The translations under genes and the position numbers were made by a program. This document shows, one piece after another, positions 1 through 5,342 of a stretch of 5,811 nucleotides of DNA. The number at the start of each line of letters is the position of its first letter. The stretch's first letter is position 1. The stretch covers positions 1 through 5,811 of the forward strand of contig JAAYWE010000344.1 of the NCBI GenBank assembly GCA_012516755.1, read 5' to 3'. The notes beneath the pieces are model-generated. The model ran no database searches and was not told the DNA's origin. It saw only the letters and a program-made list of their open reading frames with translations. Origin of the DNA: Treponema sp. Its GTDB lineage: Bacteria; Spirochaetota; Spirochaetia; Treponematales; Rectinemataceae.

Positions 1-857
1 GAAAAGAAATCTGTCTGGCCTTGGATTCTTGTCTCTCCATGCTTTTCGCGTAACAGAGGGAGCTCGCCAAGGCCACAACCGCAATTTATTGCTCCTTCGG
101 TTCCTGTTACCGTCATTATTGCTTGGTATCCTTTATGCGATGTACGAGAAACATGAAATGTCGCTAATACATCTTTTTCAAATTCGACAGTAGCGACGGC
201 GGTATCGACATCATTACAGCTTTCGAGCCCCGGATACATTACTCGTGTTCCATATGCGGTAACACGCTTTGGCTCAAGACCTCCGAGCATCCAGCGAGTG
301 AGATCTATATCATGGATAGCGCAATCAAGAAAAATACCACCAGAAGTAGGTGCAAATTTCAAGAAGAAACCATCAGGATCTATTGGGTCATGGGATTCAC
401 TATGAATTCTGAATATTCTTCCAAGTCCATAGTTCTCAATTTCTCTTTTGACCTGACTATACGCAGGATCAAATCGACGCATGAATCCTATCATGATTCT
501 CTGTTTTGGGTGCTCTCTTGCTATTTCAATAACCCGATCGCAGGATTCAACATCGAGTGCCAATGGTTTCTCACAAAAAACATGCTTTCCAGCTTCAAGA
601 ACTTGAATGCATTGATCGGCATGCAAAGAAGTTGGGGTAACAAGCCAGATTATTTCGGCATCGCTATGGTCTAAGAGCTCATCTAGACTTTCATAAGTTG
701 CAATGCCAAAATTCTTTTCAGCCCATTCCCGTTCTAAATCAACAGGGCTTGCGGCAGCGACAAGGGAAGCTCCCTGGACTTTCCTAGAGAGATTTTCAGC
801 ATGTCGTTTGCCAAGACGCCCTAATCCAACAATACCAATCCGCAGGATACTCGACAC
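1..857 (-). CDS. iolG: Gfo/Idh/MocA-family NAD(P)-dependent dehydrogenase, probably inositol 2-dehydrogenase-like (3' end missing)
   Basis: The visible 285 residues carry an N-terminal Rossmann dinucleotide-binding fold (GLGRLG, residues 11-16), the family's catalytic-lysine motif CEKP (Lys97) and then a GFMRRFDPAY segment (124-133) typical of inositol dehydrogenases. SGGIFLDCAIHDID (172-185) supplies Asp178 and His182 with the Asp-x3-His spacing of the Bacillus subtilis IolG active site. IolG oxidises myo-inositol to scyllo-inosose in the cytoplasm. The family is usually about 330-350 residues, so roughly the last 50 lie beyond the left edge. The start is GTG at 857, chosen because GGAGG (863-867) lies five bases upstream and the product then begins MSSILRIGIVG like its relatives. 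An in-frame ATG at 881 has no ribosome binding site. It is the last visible gene of the transporter operon, which supports a role in oxidising the imported substrate. Family assignment is firm. The inositol substrate is inferred, and another sugar or polyol is possible. Confidence 0.85.
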   Translation of the reverse strand, partial: MSSILRIGIVGLGRLGKRHAENLSRKVQGASLVAAASPVDLEREWAEKNFGIATYESLDELLDHSDAEIIWLVTPTSLHADQCIQVLEAGKHVFCEKPLALDVESCDRVIEIAREHPKQRIMIGFMRRFDPAYSQVKREIENYGLGRIFRIHSESHDPIDPDGFFLKFAPTSGGIFLDCAIHDIDLTRWMLGGLEPKRVTAYGTRVMYPGLESCNDVDTAVATVEFEKDVLATFHVSRTSHKGYQAIMTVTGTEGAINCGCGLGELPLLREKHGETRIQGQTDFF

Positions 858-912
858 TATTACCTCCGTACAAAATGTCATGCAAATTGCCGATATCTCG
901 AAACCTATTAGG

Positions 913-948
913 AACACCTGCAAGAAGATACATCCTCCTGCAGGTGTT
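913..948 (-). repeat. Intergenic inverted repeat (10-bp stem, 16-base loop) between binding protein and dehydrogenase
   Basis: AACACCTGCA (913-922) and TGCAGGTGTT (939-948) are perfect reverse complements around a 16-base loop. In the operon's transcript this is a G+C-rich hairpin about 30 bases after the binding-protein stop codon and about 55 bases before the dehydrogenase start. A second, weaker pair, ATATCTC (893-899) with GAGATAT (966-972), encloses it and could extend the structure. No run of U follows on the minus strand, so it does not look like an intrinsic terminator. The likely role, by analogy with hairpins after binding-protein genes in other ABC operons, is to protect the upstream mRNA or reduce downstream expression. 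That role is inference. Confidence 0.7.
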
Positions 949-977
949 TGACCTATCCGTATATAGAGATATTGCTA

Positions 978-1931
978 CTAATCTTTAATGGACATGCGGA
1001 AATCCAATAGGTCCTGTGCATTTTCTTTGGTTATCAGCGTAGCACCGGAATCGATACGCTTTTCAATCGTCTTACCCGCTTTAAGCTCTATTGCTTTTTC
1101 AATTGCGAGCAGCCCCATATCGTAATTCCCCTGGGCTACGGAACCATACATTTCTCCCGCAAGAATAGATTTCAGAGCATCTTCTGTAGCATCGACACCA
1201 ATAATGGGGACACGTTTGCCAGCTTGCTGCATTGCACGAAGGGCACCGAGAGCCATTTCATCATTAGCAGAAAACACTCCATTGATGTCGGGATTGGCTT
1301 GCAAAACATTTTGGGTTACCGTATAACCCTTCTCTCGATCGCTGTATGCTGGCTGTTTGGCAGCGATAATCATACCAGAGGCCTTGAGCACTTCCTCAGC
1401 CCCTTTGATACGATCGTTGCATGCAGGATTGCCGGGAGCCCCATCTATAAGCAGGACTTTGCTGCCTGGTTTGAGTTGAGATGCAAGGGCTTTTCCACCA
1501 GCTTTTCCAGCGGCCAAGTTGTCAGTACCGATGAAACTTGCATAATCATTGAAGCCTTCTGGCATACCTGTGTCGACAAGGATAACAGGGATTTTCTTAG
1601 CCTTTGCCTGCAATAGCACATTGACGGATGCGGCAGGCTGAGATGGAGAAAATACCAAGACATCAATATTCTGCGATAGAACATCCTGAACCATATTAAT
1701 CTGTTGTTCAATGGCATCTTCGGTTGGTGGTCCAAGAAGAATGAGATCCACATTATTATTCTGAGCAGCCGTCTTGGCGCCGGCAGCAACGATTTTCCAG
1801 TATTGGCTGCTGAGCGTTTTAAGTACGACGCCCACTTTCAGTCGTTTGTCAGCGGCGAATGCTGGTGCACTTATTGCAAAGACAAATGCTACCATCAGAA
1901 TAATCGAAACAAACCTTTTCATCTTTTTCAT
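978..1931 (-). CDS. Periplasmic sugar-binding protein of an ABC transporter (RbsB-like, Peripla_BP_4 type)
   Basis: This 317-residue protein is a type I periplasmic binding protein that captures a sugar or polyol and delivers it to the permease. It has a clear signal peptide: basic start MKKMKR, hydrophobic core to about residue 20, cleavage probably after SAPAFA (residue 26). There is no cysteine at the cleavage site, so it is a soluble periplasmic protein rather than a lipoprotein. The mature part shows the two-lobe fold's usual landmarks. By comparison with RbsB, likely ligand contacts are the SSQYW region (41-45), Asp120 in PVILVD, Arg174 in NDRIKG, Asn223-Asp224 in SANDEMALGA, Asp247 in IGVDAT and Gln267 in SVAQ. 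The start is ATG 1931, with AGGAGG (1940-1945) eight bases upstream; a second ATG at codon 4 is too far from it. It lies 107 bases after the permease, a larger gap than between the other transporter genes. The ligand cannot be read from sequence; the adjoining dehydrogenase suggests inositol or a related polyol. Confidence 0.93.
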   Translation of the reverse strand: MKKMKRFVSIILMVAFVFAISAPAFAADKRLKVGVVLKTLSSQYWKIVAAGAKTAAQNNNVDLILLGPPTEDAIEQQINMVQDVLSQNIDVLVFSPSQPAASVNVLLQAKAKKIPVILVDTGMPEGFNDYASFIGTDNLAAGKAGGKALASQLKPGSKVLLIDGAPGNPACNDRIKGAEEVLKASGMIIAAKQPAYSDREKGYTVTQNVLQANPDINGVFSANDEMALGALRAMQQAGKRVPIIGVDATEDALKSILAGEMYGSVAQGNYDMGLLAIEKAIELKAGKTIEKRIDSGATLITKENAQDLLDFRMSIKD

Positions 1932-1993
1932 CTCTGAAACCTCCTAAATAAAATTTGAGTTCGAGCGACTTTCTTGTTTATTCTTTCTCGTTT

Positions 1994-2006
1994 ATCACCT
2001 CCTTTT
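1994..2006 (-). promoter_or_regulatory. Near-perfect Shine-Dalgarno sequence without a usable start codon
   Basis: On the minus strand this reads AAAAGGAGGTGAT, almost full complementarity to the 3' end of 16S rRNA. No ATG, GTG or TTG lies at normal spacing after it, and the next gene starts 62 bases further on with its own AGGAGG. It may act as a ribosome standby site that raises translation of the binding protein, which is needed in excess over the membrane parts. It could also be a remnant of a lost small gene. The match is directly visible; the role is inference. Confidence 0.4.
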
Positions 2007-2038
2007 CGTTGCATTTAGATTAGGATTTGCTTAGATGA

Positions 2039-3031
2039 CTATTTCTTGCTGCCGCTCATAACTCGTTGTCGTAGAACGTCAATTGCAACAGCAATAATTA
2101 TGACCGCACCAATGGCAAATGTTTGGTAATTTGAGTCGACATTGAGCAAATTGAGACCATTTCTCAGCACCGCAATTATCAGGACGCCAACGATTGTATT
2201 TCCGATGGATCCAATACCGCCAAAGAAACTTGCCCCTCCAATTATTACAGCGGCGATTGCATCTGTTTCATAATCGAGACCTGCCAATGGATAAGCGGCG
2301 TTGACTCGTCCAACTAAGACTATCCCCGCCAGTGCAGCGGTGAAGCCGCTCATCATATAGACCAGGTTAAGAACAGAATCCACCTTGATACCACTCAATC
2401 TGCTGGCTTCCTTATTACCGCCTACCGCATATATATAGCGACCAGTTGCAGTTCTTGTAAGAAAAAGATGTACACATATATAGAGCATCACAACCAGAAC
2501 AATGCTGATTGGAAGTCTTCCTATATAATTGTTACCCAAGAATTGTATTGGCGCTGGAAACATGCTGATTGGCGATGCTGCGGTGATAACAAGCGCTATG
2601 CCCCTGGCCATCTTCTGCATACCAAGAGTCGATATGAAGGGATGAGGCAGATGCAGTTTTGTGAGAAGCAGTCCATTGATCAGTCCCAATAGAGCTCCCG
2701 TTCCCAGACATATCAAGATCGAAAGATAGGGATTTACGTTCAATTTAACGCTGACAATTCCCATTACCATTGTTGAAAGAGCAAGAACAGAGCCAACCGA
2801 AAGATCTATGCCGGATGTAAGAATTGCCAAAAACATGCCTACAGACACAATGGCACTAACAGAAGCTTGAGAAGCCACATTGGATAGATTACTAATTGTC
2901 AAGAACCTGGGTGATAATATAGACATGATTATGATTAGCAAAACCAGACTCAGAAGAACTCCTAAATTATAGAGGCTACCCCTTGTTTTACTTTGTTTTA
3001 TTGTGAGTGAACTCAATTTAACTTGGGACAT
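2039..3031 (-). CDS. Sugar ABC transporter permease (RbsC family, BPD_transp_2)
   Basis: This 330-residue inner-membrane protein would form, as a homodimer, the channel through which the substrate passes. It is made mostly of hydrophobic segments, starting at about residues 22-40 and ending with 305-320. Family signatures are plain: TSGIDLSVGSVLALS (72-86), the cytoplasmic loop RYIYAVGGNKEASRLSGI (198-215) that contacts the ATPase, and AAVIIGGASFFGGIGSIGNT (260-279) followed by LRNGLNLLNV (289-298). Length is normal for the family (about 310-340). The start at 3031 is supported by AAGGAG about seven bases upstream. The gene follows the ATPase by only 26 bases, and that gap contains its ribosome binding site, so the two are cotranscribed. 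Nothing is truncated or missing. Substrate specificity is not visible; ribose-, xylose- and inositol-type permeases look alike at this level. Confidence 0.95.
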   Translation of the reverse strand: MSQVKLSSLTIKQSKTRGSLYNLGVLLSLVLLIIIMSILSPRFLTISNLSNVASQASVSAIVSVGMFLAILTSGIDLSVGSVLALSTMVMGIVSVKLNVNPYLSILICLGTGALLGLINGLLLTKLHLPHPFISTLGMQKMARGIALVITAASPISMFPAPIQFLGNNYIGRLPISIVLVVMLYICVHLFLTRTATGRYIYAVGGNKEASRLSGIKVDSVLNLVYMMSGFTAALAGIVLVGRVNAAYPLAGLDYETDAIAAVIIGGASFFGGIGSIGNTIVGVLIIAVLRNGLNLLNVDSNYQTFAIGAVIIIAVAIDVLRQRVMSGSKK

Positions 3032-3057
3032 AGAGCTGCTCCTTCAATAAAGTAAAT

Positions 3058-4569
3058 TTAGGCTGATATTTTGATTCCAGATGCCAGATATAGGATTTTT
3101 TCCTGGGTTGCTTCCTCGTGGGCAAATTCCCCCATTATTTCTCCTTCATGCATTACAATAATGCGGTCTGCCATTTCCATAACTTCATCCATTTCCGAGC
3201 TTATAATAATTATGGCAGCATCATTTTTTATTAGCTCATTTATCAAATTGTAGACTTCCACTTTGGCCCCGACATCAATGCCTCGTGTGGGTTCATCAAA
3301 TATAAAGATCCTAGCCTTGGTTAGAAGCCATTTTGCAATGACTACTTTTTGCTGATTTCCTCCACTGAGTTCAGCTACAATTGTATTGACGCTGGGCGTG
3401 CGAATTTTCAGCTCAGAAACTAGCTGATCTACATCTTGATGAATATTCTTTAATTGCAAAAATCCTCTGTGCGAGTATTGCTTTAATTTTACGAGAGATA
3501 CATTGAATAATACATCTTTTATGAGAACAAGGCCTTGATTCCTGCGGTCTTCTGGCAAGAAAGCAATGGCAGCCTTTATTGAATCCCTTGGAGACCGAAT
3601 ATTCATTTCCTCTCCAAATATCTTTACAACCCCGGCATCGATTGGGTCTGCGCCAATGATAGCCCGAGCCATCTCTGTACGCCCAGCTCCAACTAATCCA
3701 GTAATACCCAGGATTTCGCCTGTATAAGCCTTAAAGGAGATATTGTGCAATATGCCCTTTCTCTCGAGACCTTGAACCGAAAGGGCTTCTTTACCACGAT
3801 TGCTCTTTATTTTTGGATATTTATTGACAATATCCCGGCCAACCATTAGATGAATGATATTATCGATTGAAGCATCGTTTATATTCAAATCTGCAACTTT
3901 CTTGCCATCGCGCAGAACAGTTATGCGATCACATATGCGCTTTATCTCATCCAGTCGATGCGATATATAAACAACAGTTACTCCTTTTTCCTTTAGTTGA
4001 GCAATAATCTCGAAGAGTTCTTCAGTTTCATGCTCACTTAAGCTCGACGTGGGTTCATCCATGATTATTAGTTTTGCATTGGAGTTGACGGCCTTACAAA
4101 TTTCAACCATTTGGCGATGTCCGATGCCAAGATCACAGGTATTCTTTGTTGGATCGAAATTCAGTTTGAGATTCTTAAGCAGAGATTCTGTCTCTTCTAG
4201 CATGCGCTTGCGGTCAATAATCTTTAAGCCCTTTGTCTTATATAATTCACGACCAAGGAAAATATTCTCTACGACGGTCATGTGCGGTATAAGATCAAGT
4301 TCCTGGTATATGCAGGCTATTCCCAGTTCTATTGCTTTAGATGGAGTCAATTGTGTCAACTGTTTTCCATCGAATATTATCTTTCCTTCATCATGCGTGT
4401 ATGCTCCAGTAAGTATCTTTATCAATGTTGATTTACCAGCTCCATTCTCACCTACCAAGCCATGGACTTCGCCAGACACAATGTTCATATCAACAGAATC
4501 AAGGGCCAAGACACCAGGGAATCGCTTGGTAATTCCAGTGAGTTCAACCAATAAGCTATTGTCGCTCAT
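3058..4569 (-). CDS. Sugar ABC transporter ATP-binding protein, two fused nucleotide-binding domains (RbsA/MglA family)
   Basis: This 503-residue cytoplasmic ATPase powers the transporter. Domain 1 has Walker A GENGAGKST (40-48), the Q-loop glutamine in IYQE (Gln89), Walker B LIIMDEP (167-173) and the H-loop YISHR (His204). Its signature loop reads LGIGHRQM (147-154), with Gly where many ABC proteins have Ser. Domain 2 has a Walker A lacking the lysine (GLVGAGRTE, 291-299), an intact signature LSGGNQQKV (401-409), Walker B IFIFDEP (421-427) and SSEMDE in place of the H-loop histidine. Such a degenerate second domain is normal for the RbsA/MglA/XylG/AraG group, so one fully competent ATP site is expected. 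Length is typical (about 495-510). The start at 4569 has AGGAG (4575-4579) five bases upstream. It is first in the operon, about 120 bases after the predicted transcription start. The family is certain; the sugar or polyol carried is not. Confidence 0.96.
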   Translation of the reverse strand: MSDNSLLVELTGITKRFPGVLALDSVDMNIVSGEVHGLVGENGAGKSTLIKILTGAYTHDEGKIIFDGKQLTQLTPSKAIELGIACIYQELDLIPHMTVVENIFLGRELYKTKGLKIIDRKRMLEETESLLKNLKLNFDPTKNTCDLGIGHRQMVEICKAVNSNAKLIIMDEPTSSLSEHETEELFEIIAQLKEKGVTVVYISHRLDEIKRICDRITVLRDGKKVADLNINDASIDNIIHLMVGRDIVNKYPKIKSNRGKEALSVQGLERKGILHNISFKAYTGEILGITGLVGAGRTEMARAIIGADPIDAGVVKIFGEEMNIRSPRDSIKAAIAFLPEDRRNQGLVLIKDVLFNVSLVKLKQYSHRGFLQLKNIHQDVDQLVSELKIRTPSVNTIVAELSGGNQQKVVIAKWLLTKARIFIFDEPTRGIDVGAKVEVYNLINELIKNDAAIIIISSEMDEVMEMADRIIVMHEGEIMGEFAHEEATQEKILYLASGIKISA

Positions 4570-4574
4570 AAAAT

Positions 4575-4579
4575 CTCCT
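4575..4579 (-). promoter_or_regulatory. Ribosome binding site of the ABC ATPase gene
   Basis: AGGAG on the minus strand, five bases before ATG 4569, fixes the start of the first operon gene. Confidence 0.75.
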
Positions 4580-4651
4580 ATTCTAGGCTATTCAGTCTCA
4601 AAACCTATTGTATAAGCAACAACATAAGATCTTAGCCTATTCGAGATTCAT

Positions 4652-4688
4652 CGATATGAAAACCTTTTCTGAAAAGGTTTTCATATCG
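4652..4688. repeat. Perfect 17-bp inverted repeat with 3-base loop: candidate operator or leader hairpin of the transporter operon
   Basis: The left arm CGATATGAAAACCTTTT (4652-4668) is the exact reverse complement of the right arm (4672-4688), separated by CTG. Within it are two adjacent sites of form GAAAA-NN-TTTTC (4658-4669 and 4671-4682), each itself a palindrome except for the centre, with centres 13 bases apart. Further out, TTAGCC (4632-4637) and GGCTAA (4688-4693) extend the symmetry imperfectly. It begins about four bases downstream of the predicted start of the minus-strand transcript. That position suits a repressor-binding site; GAAAA/TTTTC half-sites recall LacI-family operators. 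As RNA it would be a very stable hairpin in the 5' leader. No U-run follows on either strand, so a terminator is unlikely. The structure is certain; the function is inferred. Confidence 0.75.
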
Positions 4689-4698
4689 GCTAAAGCTT

Positions 4699-4727
4699 AT
4701 TATTGTACCACTTTGCCAATTTGTCAA
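4699..4727 (-). promoter_or_regulatory. Predicted sigma-70-type promoter of the transporter operon
   Basis: On the minus strand TTGACA (4722-4727), a perfect -35 element, is followed after 17 bases by AATAAT (4699-4704), five of six matches to the -10 consensus. Transcription would start near 4692, giving a leader of about 120 bases that contains the perfect inverted repeat. No other comparably good promoter is seen before the ATPase gene. Confidence 0.7.
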
Positions 4728-4825
4728 ATAATTATGTAAATCTCTACTTAAGAAAAATTCTACTATAGGAAAGGTGCACATTATCCTTGCGAATGAGGCT
4801 CTGAAAAAAATAATCTCTCTATATC

Positions 4826-4854
4826 TTGATCAAGTCTGTTATATGCATTACAAT
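4826..4854 (+). promoter_or_regulatory. Predicted sigma-70-type promoter of the cadC-cadA unit
   Basis: TTGATC (4826-4831) and TACAAT (4849-4854) are separated by 17 bases and fit -35 and -10 elements. The expected transcription start near 4861 falls inside the palindrome at 4857-4876, an arrangement typical of a repressed metal-resistance promoter. An alternative -10, TATACT (4854-4859), has no good -35 partner. The -35 box overlaps a 10-bp palindrome CTTGATCAAG (4825-4834). Confidence 0.6.
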
Positions 4855-4856
4855 AT

Positions 4857-4876
4857 ACTTAAACAGTTGCTTAAGT
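4857..4876. promoter_or_regulatory. Candidate CadC/SmtB-type operator
   Basis: ACTTAA (4857-4862) and TTAAGT (4871-4876) form an inverted repeat around ACAGTTGC, with two further matching pairs inside (CA/TG). The layout and the inner ACAGTT resemble published ArsR/SmtB-family operators such as smtO of Synechococcus (TGAACAGTTATTCA). It covers the predicted transcription start just upstream of the cadC-like gene, so the repressor would be expected to block its own promoter until metal binds. Confidence 0.6.
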
Positions 4877-4912
4877 GAGCAATCGTAAATTCAGTTTTCA
4901 ATGGGATCTGTT

Positions 4913-4917
4913 GAGGG
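4913..4917 (+). promoter_or_regulatory. Ribosome binding site that decides the cadC start
   Basis: GAGGG lies seven bases before ATG 4925. The in-frame ATG at 4901 has no such sequence before it, so 4925 is the more likely start. Confidence 0.6.
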
Positions 4918-4924
4918 TTCGATT

Positions 4925-5275
4925 ATGACCGATGATCTATGCAGCCAATACAGCATAACCTGCGGGGCGGAGGCCGATAAGCTTCGAAATTCGATCATGG
5001 ATATCGCAGGAGTTTCGGAGATATTCAAGGCGCTATCGGATGAAACGCGGACTAAGATTCTTTATCTCATTTCGAAGCGCGAATTGTGTGTCTGCGATCT
5101 CGCTTTTCTCTTAGATATGACCTTGCCGGCGGTCTCGCATCATCTTCGATTTCTAAGGACGATGCGCCTTGTAAAGACTAGAAAAGAAGGGAAGAACGTC
5201 TTCTATAGCCTTGATGATAACCATGTACTTGCTCTGATAGAGCAGGCAAAAGAGCATTATATCGAGCGTACGTAA
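4925..5275 (+). CDS. cadC: ArsR/SmtB-family metal-sensing repressor, CadC type
   Basis: This 116-residue dimeric winged-helix repressor should bind its operator without metal and release it when Cd, Pb or Zn binds. From GVSEIFKALSDETR onward it matches Staphylococcus CadC closely. The metal-sensing alpha-3 motif ELCVCDL is present (Cys55 and Cys57 from this start), followed by the DNA-recognition segment TLPAVSHHLRFL and the wing RKEGKNVFYSL. Two N-terminal cysteines (Cys6, Cys13) could complete a thiolate-rich site, as Cys7 and Cys11 do in CadC, though their spacing differs. The C-terminal helix site is also complete: Asp98, His100, His111 and Glu114 match CadC's second (zinc) site. Starting at ATG 4901 would add eight residues without a ribosome binding site. 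It is followed 67 bases later by the metal ATPase, so the pair forms a self-regulated efflux unit. Family and role are confident; the exact metal is inferred. Confidence 0.93.
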   Translation: MTDDLCSQYSITCGAEADKLRNSIMDIAGVSEIFKALSDETRTKILYLISKRELCVCDLAFLLDMTLPAVSHHLRFLRTMRLVKTRKEGKNVFYSLDDNHVLALIEQAKEHYIERT

Positions 5276-5342
5276 AGATAAGTCTAATGCATTATAACCC
5301 CAATTTGCGGAATCGAGCGTCTTACGGTCAAGAGAGGTTTCT

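Noticed and set aside
858..881. ATG at 881 as the start of the dehydrogenase
   Set aside because: In frame but without a ribosome binding site; GTG 857 has GGAGG at ideal spacing and yields the family's usual N-terminus.
312..951. Plus-strand open frames at 312-674 and 703-951
   Set aside because: They lie opposite the dehydrogenase coding frame or its leader. The opposite frame has conserved motifs and a ribosome binding site; these have neither.
1224..1937. Plus-strand frames at 1224-1616 and 1704-1937 and a minus-strand frame at 1445-1789
   Set aside because: All overlap the well-supported binding-protein gene in other frames and show no recognisable protein features.
2468..2692. Plus-strand open frame inside the permease gene
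   Set aside because: Antisense to a clear RbsC-family gene; composition is that of a shadow frame.
3071..4615. Plus-strand frames at 3071-3253 and 4049-4615 opposite the ATPase gene
   Set aside because: Antisense to conserved Walker and signature motifs; the Ser-rich composition is expected of a shadow. The longer one ends near the divergent region without its own ribosome binding site.
4652..4688. The perfect palindrome as an intrinsic (bidirectional) terminator
   Set aside because: No U-run follows on either strand, and it lies between two divergent promoters where no transcript is expected to end.
4901..4924. Earlier ATG at 4901 as the start of the cadC-like gene
   Set aside because: No Shine-Dalgarno before it, while ATG 4925 has GAGGG seven bases upstream and gives an N-terminus of the usual CadC length.
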